Shown here: in pieces, positions 57,197 to 64,000 of the stretch
Numbering within the stretch: position 1 is the first letter of the stretch
Layout: every line of letters starts with the position of its first letter
Assembly: GCF_013307205.1 (NCBI RefSeq)
Contig: NZ_CP028940.1
Location: forward strand, 1,905,702 to 1,969,701
Direction: 5' to 3'
DNA length: 64,000 nucleotides
DNA from: Polynucleobacter arcticus
GTDB taxonomy: Bacteria > Pseudomonadota > Gammaproteobacteria > Burkholderiales > Burkholderiaceae
Translations under genes and position numbers: made by a program
The notes under the pieces: generated by a model
Databases searched by the model: none
What the model was told of the DNA's origin: nothing
What the model saw: only the letters and a program-made list of their open reading frames with translations

Positions 57197-58219
57197 CTAA
57201 ACTTCAACCCTAGGATCGCGCCCCATCAGTTTTTTGAGAGCCTCCTGTGGCGAGAGTTTTCCAGATAGAACTTCACTCATCATGGTAGTAATGGGCATCT
57301 CAACACCTAAACGAGTCGCAAGATTGCCAACGGCAGAAGCGCATAAGACACCTTCGGCAACGTGACCTAAGTTGCCTAAAATTTCAGGCAATGGTTTTCC
57401 TGCGGCAAGAGCCAATCCAACCCGACGATTACGAGAAAGATCGCCAGTGGCAGTCAAGATCAAATCGCCCACACCAGTTAACCCCATACAAGTCTCTGGC
57501 CGTCCACCAGCAGCCTTTACTAGACGCATCATCTCCGCAAGACCGCGAGTTAATACTGCAGCGCGGGCATTGAGACCAAGATCTAAACCATCGCCAATAC
57601 CAGCAGCAATTGCCAAAACATTTTTAATGGCACCGCCTAACTCAACACCGACCAAATCGTCGCTGGCGTAGATACGCATATTCCCATGATGAAATGCACC
57701 TTGAACAATGTCGCATAAGGCATTTGATTTGCTTGCAATCGTTAATGCGCATGGCATACCGTTACCTACCTCTTGCGCAAAACTGGGTCCTGATAAAGCG
57801 CCATAGGCATGCTGAAGACCGTGGCTATGAAGCTTGTCTTCACGGTCTACAACTTGATGCGGCAACAAGGTAGTGCTGGGCTCTAAACCCTTGCACAACC
57901 AAACGATATTGAGTGGATGTTGAGCAATGCGCAATACCTGCGCCACTGTTTCTGATAAGCCCGACATCGGAGTGGCAATGACTAAGAGGTCATTTTCAGA
58001 GAGGCGCTCAATGGCGCGCTCCAAACTACCCTCTAAGCGCAAGCCTTGAGGCAGTTGGACGCCCGGCAAATAAATGGCGTTTTCGCCAATGCGCTGAATA
58101 ACCTCTAACTGCTCAGGACTGCGCGACCATAGACAAACATCACCCGACTGAAGATGGCGCGCAGCTTGCACGGCCATAGCAGTTCCCCAAGCTCCAGCTC
58201 CAAGCAGTGTCACTTTCAT
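57197..58219 (-). CDS. gpsA: Glycerol-3-phosphate dehydrogenase [NAD(P)+]
   Basis: GpsA makes sn-glycerol 3-phosphate from dihydroxyacetone phosphate for phospholipids. The 340-residue protein begins with the nucleotide loop VTLLGAGAWGTAMAVQAA. LSGPSFAQEV near 140 and the catalytic lysine in ELGGAIKNVLAIAAGIGDG near 190 follow, then LTGVGDLILTATGDLSRNRRVG. It follows secB by 25 bases; the grxC–secB–gpsA–trmL neighbourhood is common in proteobacteria. Confidence 0.97.
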   Translation of the reverse strand: MKVTLLGAGAWGTAMAVQAARHLQSGDVCLWSRSPEQLEVIQRIGENAIYLPGVQLPQGLRLEGSLERAIERLSENDLLVIATPMSGLSETVAQVLRIAQHPLNIVWLCKGLEPSTTLLPHQVVDREDKLHSHGLQHAYGALSGPSFAQEVGNGMPCALTIASKSNALCDIVQGAFHHGNMRIYASDDLVGVELGGAIKNVLAIAAGIGDGLDLGLNARAAVLTRGLAEMMRLVKAAGGRPETCMGLTGVGDLILTATGDLSRNRRVGLALAAGKPLPEILGNLGHVAEGVLCASAVGNLATRLGVEMPITTMMSEVLSGKLSPQEALKKLMGRDPRVEV

Positions 58220-58244
58220 GATCTGTGGGCTTTAATAAACTGGT

Positions 58245-58766
58245 TTAGTGAGGAAGAATAATTTTGCCTTCATCAGTAGCGCTGCTCTCCGTTGCGGCAG
58301 CTTGTGCAGCCTGCATGATGCGATGCTCATACATACCGTGGAAATTAATTTCATTTAAATGAATTGGCTGGAATCCAGCACGGCTAATAGTGTCTGCAAT
58401 ATTTGAGCGCAAGTAAGGATACAAAATAGTTGGGCAAGCAATACCCAACATAGGATCAATTTGCTCGGGCGGAATATTGCTAAATTCGAAAATACCTGCT
58501 TGTTTTGCTTCAACTAAAAAAAGTACTTTGCTATCCACTTTGGCAGTTACTGTTGCAATTAAGGCAACCTCAAAAATTTCATCGCTCAAACGGGCTATCG
58601 CAACATCCACCTCAACCTCGACTTGTGGTTCAGCAGCAACCAGTAAAATTTGTGGGGCATTTGGTTGCTCTAAAGATAAATCCTTGAGATAGATCCGTTG
58701 AATACGGAAACCAGGCTCTTTTGATTGATCAGCCCCATCCGGAGCAGCAGTAGTTGATTCTGTCAT
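58245..58766 (-). CDS. secB: Protein-export chaperone SecB
   Basis: SecB keeps preproteins unfolded and hands them to SecA. The 173-residue protein has [70 protein letters not shown] and [32 protein letters not shown], all SecB marks. An acidic start and tail frame the fold. It follows grxC by 21 bases. Confidence 0.97.
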   Translation of the reverse strand: MTESTTAAPDGADQSKEPGFRIQRIYLKDLSLEQPNAPQILLVAAEPQVEVEVDVAIARLSDEIFEVALIATVTAKVDSKVLFLVEAKQAGIFEFSNIPPEQIDPMLGIACPTILYPYLRSNIADTISRAGFQPIHLNEINFHGMYEHRIMQAAQAAATESSATDEGKIILPH

Positions 58767-58787
58767 AAAAGCTTTCTGAGTAAATTG

Positions 58788-59042
58788 TTAGGCTAGTAGC
58801 GGATCAAGTTGGCCGGCACGATCTAGAGCAACTAAGTCGTCAAAACCGCCAACATGAGTTTCCCCAATGTAAATCTGCGGCACGGTACGGCGTCCCGTCC
58901 GAGTCATCATGATCTCGCGCTGGGCAGGATCGCGATCAATCAGAATCTTCTCTAAATTAGTCACGCCCTTCTTTTGCAAAAGCTTCTCTGCCATAACGCA
59001 ATAAGGGCAGACTTGGGTGCTGTACATGGTGACTGATGGCAT
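58788..59042 (-). CDS. grxC: Glutaredoxin 3
   Basis: A dithiol glutaredoxin of 84 residues that uses glutathione to reduce disulfides in the cytosol. The active site is CPYC (Cys12/Cys15), with RTGRRTVPQIYIG (cis-Pro) and HVGGFDDLVALDRAG binding glutathione. The start at ATG 59042 gives the standard length; a longer frame would add 16 unconserved residues overlapping the rhodanese gene. It precedes secB. Confidence 0.96.
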   Translation of the reverse strand: MPSVTMYSTQVCPYCVMAEKLLQKKGVTNLEKILIDRDPAQREIMMTRTGRRTVPQIYIGETHVGGFDDLVALDRAGQLDPLLA

Positions 59043-59056
59043 ATAGGACTCGCTGG

Positions 59057-59470
59057 TTATTTGACTAATGGCAATGCGGCAGCTTGCCAAGCTTGAACGC
59101 CGCCATCTAGAGTGGCTACTTCAGCAAAACCTAGTTTTTGTACCTCAGCGACGGCCTTTCGAGAGCTCGCACCAGTTTCACAAACCAAAATTAGCGGGTT
59201 TTTACGATCCAATTTGAGTTTTTCAATCCTGGTGGCAATCTCATTCGATGGAACATACTTTGCACCCGGCAAATGGCCAGCCTTAAACTCACCCTCTGGG
59301 CGGAGGTCTATCACGGCGGCTTTACGGCGATTTATCCAAATGGTAGCTTCTGTAGGAGATAAGCCTTTTCCGCTAATTAGCGTAGATAATGTCGGTAGGA
59401 AAAGCGCTGTGCCCGTAACCAGCATGAGGGCAATAAGCGCTAAATTATCAATTTGAGTGAGAAAGTTCAT
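59057..59470 (-). CDS. Membrane-anchored rhodanese-like protein
   Basis: The 137-residue protein has one N-terminal membrane span (about 9–30, LALIALMLVTGTALFLPTL) and a single rhodanese domain with AAVIDLRPEGEFKAGHLPGAKYVP and the active-site loop VCETGASSRKA (Cys near 98). It probably handles sulfane sulfur near the membrane, as E. coli YibN. This type often neighbours grxC and secB. It is divergent from gpmA across 22 bases. Confidence 0.92.
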   Translation of the reverse strand: MNFLTQIDNLALIALMLVTGTALFLPTLSTLISGKGLSPTEATIWINRRKAAVIDLRPEGEFKAGHLPGAKYVPSNEIATRIEKLKLDRKNPLILVCETGASSRKAVAEVQKLGFAEVATLDGGVQAWQAAALPLVK

Positions 59471-59492
59471 CACCGGATTATAGAATGGCTCT

Positions 59493-60182
59493 ATGAAACA
59501 ACTTGTCCTTATTCGTCACGGTGAATCCGCCTGGAACCTAGAAAACCGCTTTACTGGTTGGGCAGACGTTGACTTAACCCCAAAAGGCACCGAACAGGCC
59601 CTTGCCGCAGGGGAAAACTTGCGTAAAGCTGGCTATGAGTTTGATGTGGCCTACACCTCAGTCTTGAGAAGAGCCATCCGCACCCTGTGGCACGTGCAGG
59701 ACACCATGGACCTCATGTGGTTACCCGTGGTTCATAGCTGGAGACTGAATGAGCGTCACTATGGCGCCCTGACTGGTCTCAACAAAGCCGAGACTGCCGC
59801 CCAATACGGTGATGCGCAGGTCCATATATGGCGCCGGTCCTACGATGTACGTCCACCACTACTAGAGCCAAATGATGAGCGCAATCCGCAACATGATCGC
59901 CGCTATGACAAACTGAGCCCCTCCGATATTCCTTTGGGCGAGTGCCTAAAAGACAATGTTGAGCGTGTTTTACCGCTATGGAATGAATCCATTGCCCCAG
60001 CCCTCAAAGCGGGTAAGCGCGTCTTGCTAGTCGCCCACGGCAACAGTATTCGGTCTTTAATAAAGTATCTCGACCAGGTTTCTGATGAAGACATTATGGA
60101 AATTAACGTTCCTAATGGTATCCCGCTTGTTTACGAGTTAGATGACAATCTCAAGCCCACTCAGCATTTTTACTTGGATTAA
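59493..60182 (+). CDS. gpmA: 2,3-bisphosphoglycerate-dependent phosphoglycerate mutase
   Basis: GpmA interconverts 3- and 2-phosphoglycerate in glycolysis and gluconeogenesis. The 229-residue histidine phosphatase-type enzyme begins [25 protein letters not shown] with the phospho-acceptor His. [25 protein letters not shown] and [15 protein letters not shown] complete the site. It starts 14 bases before the ctpA-type gene's upstream gap and shares direction with it. Confidence 0.98.
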   Translation: MKQLVLIRHGESAWNLENRFTGWADVDLTPKGTEQALAAGENLRKAGYEFDVAYTSVLRRAIRTLWHVQDTMDLMWLPVVHSWRLNERHYGALTGLNKAETAAQYGDAQVHIWRRSYDVRPPLLEPNDERNPQHDRRYDKLSPSDIPLGECLKDNVERVLPLWNESIAPALKAGKRVLLVAHGNSIRSLIKYLDQVSDEDIMEINVPNGIPLVYELDDNLKPTQHFYLD

Positions 60183-60196
60183 GGTAAAACAGAAGC

Positions 60197-61630
60197 ATGC
60201 GCGTATTTTTCAAGAACTTTGCCCTCGTCTCTGTTGGCCTCATTGCTGGGGTTGCAGCCACCATTCAACTATCCGCCACTGCTCAACAGAGCACGACGCT
60301 GCCTCTAGATGAGCTACGGACATTGTCCAATGTATTTGCTCAAATTAAACGTGAATACGTTGAGCCGATTGAAGACAAACAATTACTGACTGATGCAGTC
60401 AAAGGCATGGTGAGCAGTTTGGATCCTCACTCCACTTATCTTGATAAAAAAGATTTCTCAGAAATGCAAGAGCAAACGAGTGGTAAGTTTGCTGGCCTAG
60501 GAATTGAAATCACCTCTGAAGATGGTGTTGTCAAAGTACTCAACCCGATTGAGGATAGTCCTGCTGCACGTGCCGGCCTCCAAGCCGGGGATTTAATCAC
60601 TCGCTTGGATGACAAACCAGTTCGTGGCATGTCGCTTGATAAGGCAGTGCGCACCATGCGCGGCGCACCAGGCACCAAAATTACTTTAACTGTTTTTCGC
60701 AAAAGTGAAGAACGTAGTTTCCCAGTCACAATCACTCGTGCTGAGATTAAGGTGCAATCTGTTAAAACCAAAATATTGGATAACAATATTGCTTGGGTCC
60801 GAGTCACTAGCTTTCAGGAGCGTACTGTTCCGGATCTCGCCAAGAAGTTAACTGAACTTGCTAATCAAGATCCTAAAATGAAGGGCATCATTCTTGATCT
60901 CAGAAATAATGGCGGTGGATTACTACAGGGTGCCGTAGGTGTTGCTGCAGCCTTCTTGCCAGCCGATGCAGTCATCGTCTCAACCAAAGGACAGACAGCT
61001 GACTCTAAGCAAGTCTTTAATGCCACGCCAGCAATGTATCGACTCAGCGAACCTGGAGATCCTTTAGCAGGCGTACCTGCCGTGTTCAAAAAACTACCTA
61101 TGGTCGTTTTAGTAAACGCCTACTCTGCGTCTGCTTCTGAAATTGTTGCTGGCGCCTTACAAGATTACAAACGCGCAACTATTATTGGTAAGACTACCTT
61201 TGGTAAGGGTTCAGTCCAAACGGTCCGTCCCCTGACTAATGATTCGGCACTGAAGATTACTACGGCTTATTACTACACGCCGAGTGGAAAATCGATTCAA
61301 GCTTACGGCATCAAACCCGATATCGCAGTAGATCAAAATAAAGATGGCGATCCAGATGATGTACTGATCACACGCGAGATCGATAGCGAGAAGCACTTGC
61401 GCAATAAACAATCCTCAGAAGATAAGTTGGCTGCCGATCGTGAAAAACGCCGCTTAGAAGAGCTACAACGCATTGAAGAAAAAAATGCGAAGAAGACTCC
61501 CGAAGAAAAAGAGAAAGACAAGTCCAAGAAGCCTGTAGAACTCGGTGGTGCAGATGACTTCATGCTCTCTCAAGCAGTTGCATTTATCAATGGTGAGCCT
61601 GTCAAACGCTCAGCCTCTAAGCTAGAGTAA
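60197..61630 (+). CDS. S41 family C-terminal processing peptidase
   Basis: A 477-residue CtpA-type serine protease that trims or degrades periplasmic proteins. An N-terminal signal/anchor (about 7–26) precedes a PDZ domain (about 90–165, GIEITSEDGVVKVLNPIEDSPAARAGLQAGDLI). The tail-specific protease core holds the catalytic Ser in NAYSASASEIVAGAL and Lys in IIGKTTFGKGSVQT. The C-terminal part (about 395–450) is highly charged (KRRLEELQRIEEKNAKKTPE-like). It lies between gpmA and the moeB-like gene, an order seen in many betaproteobacteria. Confidence 0.94.
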   Translation: MRVFFKNFALVSVGLIAGVAATIQLSATAQQSTTLPLDELRTLSNVFAQIKREYVEPIEDKQLLTDAVKGMVSSLDPHSTYLDKKDFSEMQEQTSGKFAGLGIEITSEDGVVKVLNPIEDSPAARAGLQAGDLITRLDDKPVRGMSLDKAVRTMRGAPGTKITLTVFRKSEERSFPVTITRAEIKVQSVKTKILDNNIAWVRVTSFQERTVPDLAKKLTELANQDPKMKGIILDLRNNGGGLLQGAVGVAAAFLPADAVIVSTKGQTADSKQVFNATPAMYRLSEPGDPLAGVPAVFKKLPMVVLVNAYSASASEIVAGALQDYKRATIIGKTTFGKGSVQTVRPLTNDSALKITTAYYYTPSGKSIQAYGIKPDIAVDQNKDGDPDDVLITREIDSEKHLRNKQSSEDKLAADREKRRLEELQRIEEKNAKKTPEEKEKDKSKKPVELGGADDFMLSQAVAFINGEPVKRSASKLE

Positions 61631-61650
61631 GCTATAGCAGAGGTATGTCC

Positions 61651-62403
61651 ATGAATGATGAGCAGCTACTTCGCTACTCGCGGCATCTGCTGTTAGAAGA
61701 AATTGATGTAGAGGGCCAAGAAAAGCTGCTGAGCTCACGCATCCTCATCATTGGTGCGGGCGGCTTAGGCAGCGCTGCTGCACCCTACTTAGCGGCTGCA
61801 GGTGTTGGCACCATCACGCTGATAGACCACGATACAGTTGAGCTCACCAATTTGCAGCGTCAAATTATGCACAGTCAACGGTCGATTGGTAAGAGCAAAG
61901 TAAGCTCGGGCAAAGAGTTCTTGCAAGGCATTAATCCAAACCTGATCATTACGACGCATGAAGTAAAAGCTTCAGAAGCTCTACTAGATAGCCTGCTACC
62001 AAACATCGATATTGTTTTGGATTGCACGGATAACTTTGCCACTCGCCACTTGATTAATGCTGCCTGTTTCAAGCATCAAGTTCCCCTAATCTCGGGATCG
62101 GCACTACAGTTTGATGGGCAAATCAGTGTTTTTGATTTTCGGAATCCAGCCTCGCCTTGCTATGCCTGCCTCTTTTCTCCAGAAGATCGACCTGAGGAAG
62201 TCAGTTGCGCCAGCATGGGCATATTTTCCCCACTAGTCGGCATTATTGGCGCGATGCAAGCAGCGCAAGCATTGCAAGTATTGATTGGATTTGGACAGCC
62301 TCTAGTGGGAAGAATGTTGCTTTGGAATGCGCTCAATACTCAGATTGATGAGATCCGTATTTCTAGAAATCCGGAGTGTGTGGTTTGCAGTCAAGCCCAC
62401 TAA
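61651..62403 (+). CDS. MoeB/ThiF-type adenylyltransferase
   Basis: The 250-residue protein belongs to the E1-like family that adenylates the C-terminus of a small sulfur carrier (MoaD or ThiS) for molybdopterin or thiamine synthesis. It has RYSRHLLLEEIDVEGQEKL, the ATP loop IIGAGGLGSAAAPYLAAAGVG, DHDTVELTNLQRQIMH and DCTDNFATR. A zinc site is formed by CYACLF and CVVC. HesA/MoeB/ThiF members are hard to separate; no moa or thi gene is adjacent. Start is ATG 61651, with AGAGG seven bases before; ATG 61645 is the alternative. The last four bases overlap ptsI on the other strand. Confidence 0.9.
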   Translation: MNDEQLLRYSRHLLLEEIDVEGQEKLLSSRILIIGAGGLGSAAAPYLAAAGVGTITLIDHDTVELTNLQRQIMHSQRSIGKSKVSSGKEFLQGINPNLIITTHEVKASEALLDSLLPNIDIVLDCTDNFATRHLINAACFKHQVPLISGSALQFDGQISVFDFRNPASPCYACLFSPEDRPEEVSCASMGIFSPLVGIIGAMQAAQALQVLIGFGQPLVGRMLLWNALNTQIDEIRISRNPECVVCSQAH

Positions 62404-64000
62404 GCCAGTAACGCTTCGAGCGCAGCCGCCTGCTCCTTAGGCTCAATTGCTTTGAGTACTGGTCCGATACGCGACTTTAGCAAGCCAACATCTGCTTTCA
62501 AGATCTCCCGCTTAACTAATAATAGTTGGCTAAAGTGCATTGAGAAATCCGTCAGACCTAAGCCCAGCAGCAACCTCGTCATCGAGGGATCACCCGCCAT
62601 CTCGCCACAGACCGCCACTGGAATATTAGCTCGCTTGGCTTGATCAATAATGCTGAACAATAAATTCAGGATAGCCGGATGGTAAGGGTCATACAGATGG
62701 GCAACTGCGTGGTCCGCCCGATCGATTGCCAAGGTGTACTGAATCAAATCATTGGTGCCAATAGATAAGAAATCAAAGCGATTAATAAATAATGGCAATA
62801 CCAAAGCAGCCGCAGGAATCTCAATCATGGCGCCGACTTGAATATTGGGGTTAAATGCTTGCCCGCGTTGATGCAGCTGCTGCTTAGCTTTTTCAATCAA
62901 GCGCAATGTCTCGTCTATTTCCTTTACATGCGCTAGCATCGGAATCATGATCCGTGCCTGACCATGCGCTGAGGCTCTTAAGATCGCTCGTAATTGAGTC
63001 AAGAAAATTTCAGGCTCAGTTAAAGACCAACGAATAGCTCGCAACCCCAAAGGCGAAGTACCGGTCTCAGATAGATCCGAGCTAGAACCGAGTGCCTTAT
63101 CAGCTCCAACGTCGATAGTACGAATATTTACTGGCAAGCCATGCATCAAATCGACTACTCGGCGGTATTCTTGATATTGCTGCTCTTCATCTGGAAGTGC
63201 TTGCTTACGGTCCATGAATAAAAATTCGGAACGAAATAAGCCAACCCCAATGGCCCCCAAATCCACTGCTTGCGCAGCATCTTCCGGCAATTCAATATTA
63301 GCCAAAAGCTCGATGGCAACGTGATCAACAGTTGTAGTGAGCGAATGTTTAAGCTCCTGTAACTTGCTCGTTGCCAAAATCGCCTGCTCTCGCAAGAGAC
63401 GGTATTCAGCAAGCAACTGCTCATCAGGAGCAACAACGACAACACCATGCTCGCCATCAATCACTAACCAATCACCATGGCGAATCATTTCACTAGCATG
63501 GCGCACACCCACTACTGCAGGAATCTCCATACTGCGCGCAACAATTGCCGTATGCGAGGTCTTACCACCCAAGTCAGTGACAAACCCTGTAAAGGCATGC
63601 TCCTTAAATCGCAACATGTCATGCGGGGCGATATCATGCGCCACAATAATGGCATCGATCCCAATATCACTAGGTGACAATAAATCGGAATCGCTTAAGG
63701 TATCTTTTTTCTGAGCGTTGAGGGCCTTGAGTACTCGCTCTGCAACCTGGCGAATATCATTTGCGCGCTCTTTAAGATAGGTATCTTCAATCTCCGCAAA
63801 TTGCTCTAAGAGATCATTTAATTCTGTTGTCAAAGCCCAGGCAGCATTCAAGCGTTGGGTACGAATCAGCTTCAGTGGCTTTTCAGTCAGGGCAGGGTCA
63901 GCCAAAATCATGCCATGTACATCTAAAAATGCCGCCATCTCTTGAGGCGCATCTTTAGGTAAACCTTGTCGTAATTGCGCTAACTCCAGACGCACTTGAT
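62400..64000 (-). CDS. ptsI: PTS enzyme I (5' end outside window)
   Basis: Enzyme I passes phosphate from PEP to HPr. About 530 residues are present; the first 55 or so, relative to the family, lie beyond the window end. The phospho-His lies in GGKTSHTAIVARSMEIPAVVG. The PEP-binding domain has FRSEFLFMDRKQALPDEEEQ-like sequence, MIEIPAAAL, SIGTNDLIQYTLAIDRAD and the C-terminal CGEMAGDPSMTRLLLGLG. With ptsN and hprK in this window it suggests a regulatory rather than sugar-transport PTS; sugar-specific EIIBC genes were not seen. Confidence 0.96.
   Translation of the reverse strand, partial: QVRLELAQLRQGLPKDAPQEMAAFLDVHGMILADPALTEKPLKLIRTQRLNAAWALTTELNDLLEQFAEIEDTYLKERANDIRQVAERVLKALNAQKKDTLSDSDLLSPSDIGIDAIIVAHDIAPHDMLRFKEHAFTGFVTDLGGKTSHTAIVARSMEIPAVVGVRHASEMIRHGDWLVIDGEHGVVVVAPDEQLLAEYRLLREQAILATSKLQELKHSLTTTVDHVAIELLANIELPEDAAQAVDLGAIGVGLFRSEFLFMDRKQALPDEEQQYQEYRRVVDLMHGLPVNIRTIDVGADKALGSSSDLSETGTSPLGLRAIRWSLTEPEIFLTQLRAILRASAHGQARIMIPMLAHVKEIDETLRLIEKAKQQLHQRGQAFNPNIQVGAMIEIPAAALVLPLFINRFDFLSIGTNDLIQYTLAIDRADHAVAHLYDPYHPAILNLLFSIIDQAKRANIPVAVCGEMAGDPSMTRLLLGLGLTDFSMHFSQLLLVKREILKADVGLLKSRIGPVLKAIEPKEQAAALEALLA

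Overview
The window is chromosomal core DNA of a betaproteobacterium of the family Burkholderiaceae, most likely a free-living freshwater Polynucleobacter or a close relative. This rests on gene order typical of the group (ispE–tRNA-Gln–prs–rplY–pth; ubiE–Tim44-like–ubiJ–ubiB; ctaC–ctaD–ctaG–ctaE–SURF1–ctaA–ctaB–SCO1; lptC–lptA–lptB–hpf–ptsN–hprK–rapZ), on moderate GC content judged by eye, and on extreme compactness. Start codons, stop codons and even convergent 3' ends overlap, and no gap outside RNA genes exceeds about 190 bp. I saw no insertion sequence, prophage, CRISPR array, toxin–antitoxin pair or obvious island.

Layout. 1–775: the end of an OsmC-family gene, then rnpB. 776–7987 (minus): pyrC, glycerate kinase, an Atm1-type ABC exporter, nudB, aspS, DUF502. 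8052–12432 (minus): the ubiquinone cluster ubiB–ubiJ–Tim44-like–ubiE and a DUF971 gene coupled to a giant FAD/Fe-S oxidoreductase (12432–16274). 16408–19692 (plus): ilvA, a 5'-nucleotidase, queF. 19766–26426: ssb and an MFS transporter (minus), uvrA (plus), a Kef-type antiporter (minus). 26438–32888 (plus): a long envelope and regulation run kdsD–kdsC–lptC–lptA–lptB–hpf–ptsN–hprK–rapZ, which lacks the rpoN usually found after lptB. 32833–34817 (minus): mutY, mutM. 34847–39791 (plus): a TPR–LolB fusion, ispE, tRNA-Gln, prs, rplY, pth. 39814–43982 (minus): ferredoxin, coaD, rsmD, two M16 proteins. 44045–45968 (plus): ftsY and rpoH, the latter behind a perfect CIRCE operator. 45970–54945 (minus): the complete aa3-type cytochrome oxidase and heme A assembly cluster, preceded by a good sigma-70 promoter carrying an inverted repeat. 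55127–64000: a BioC-like methyltransferase, comF, trmL, gpsA, secB, grxC, a rhodanese, gpmA, a CtpA-type protease, a MoeB/ThiF-like protein, and ptsI running off the window end.

How the genes work together. Several blocks are complete pathways. KDO synthesis and LPS export (kdsD, kdsC, lptCAB) sit next to the regulatory PTS components (ptsN, hprK, rapZ, with ptsI at the far end). UbiE/J/B serve ubiquinone synthesis for the respiratory chain, whose terminal oxidase and its copper and heme A assembly factors (CtaG, SCO1, SURF1, CtaA, CtaB) are encoded together. The oxidised-guanine pair mutM and mutY sits with the envelope genes, and uvrA lies near ssb.

No wholly new multi-gene system is evident. 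The points most worth checking are the TPR–LolB fusion without a visible lipobox, the CIRCE operator on the heat-shock sigma factor gene, the absence of rpoN from its usual slot with an odd 186-bp sequence in its place, the inverted repeat on the cox promoter, and the BioC-like protein with a degenerate SAM-binding motif.
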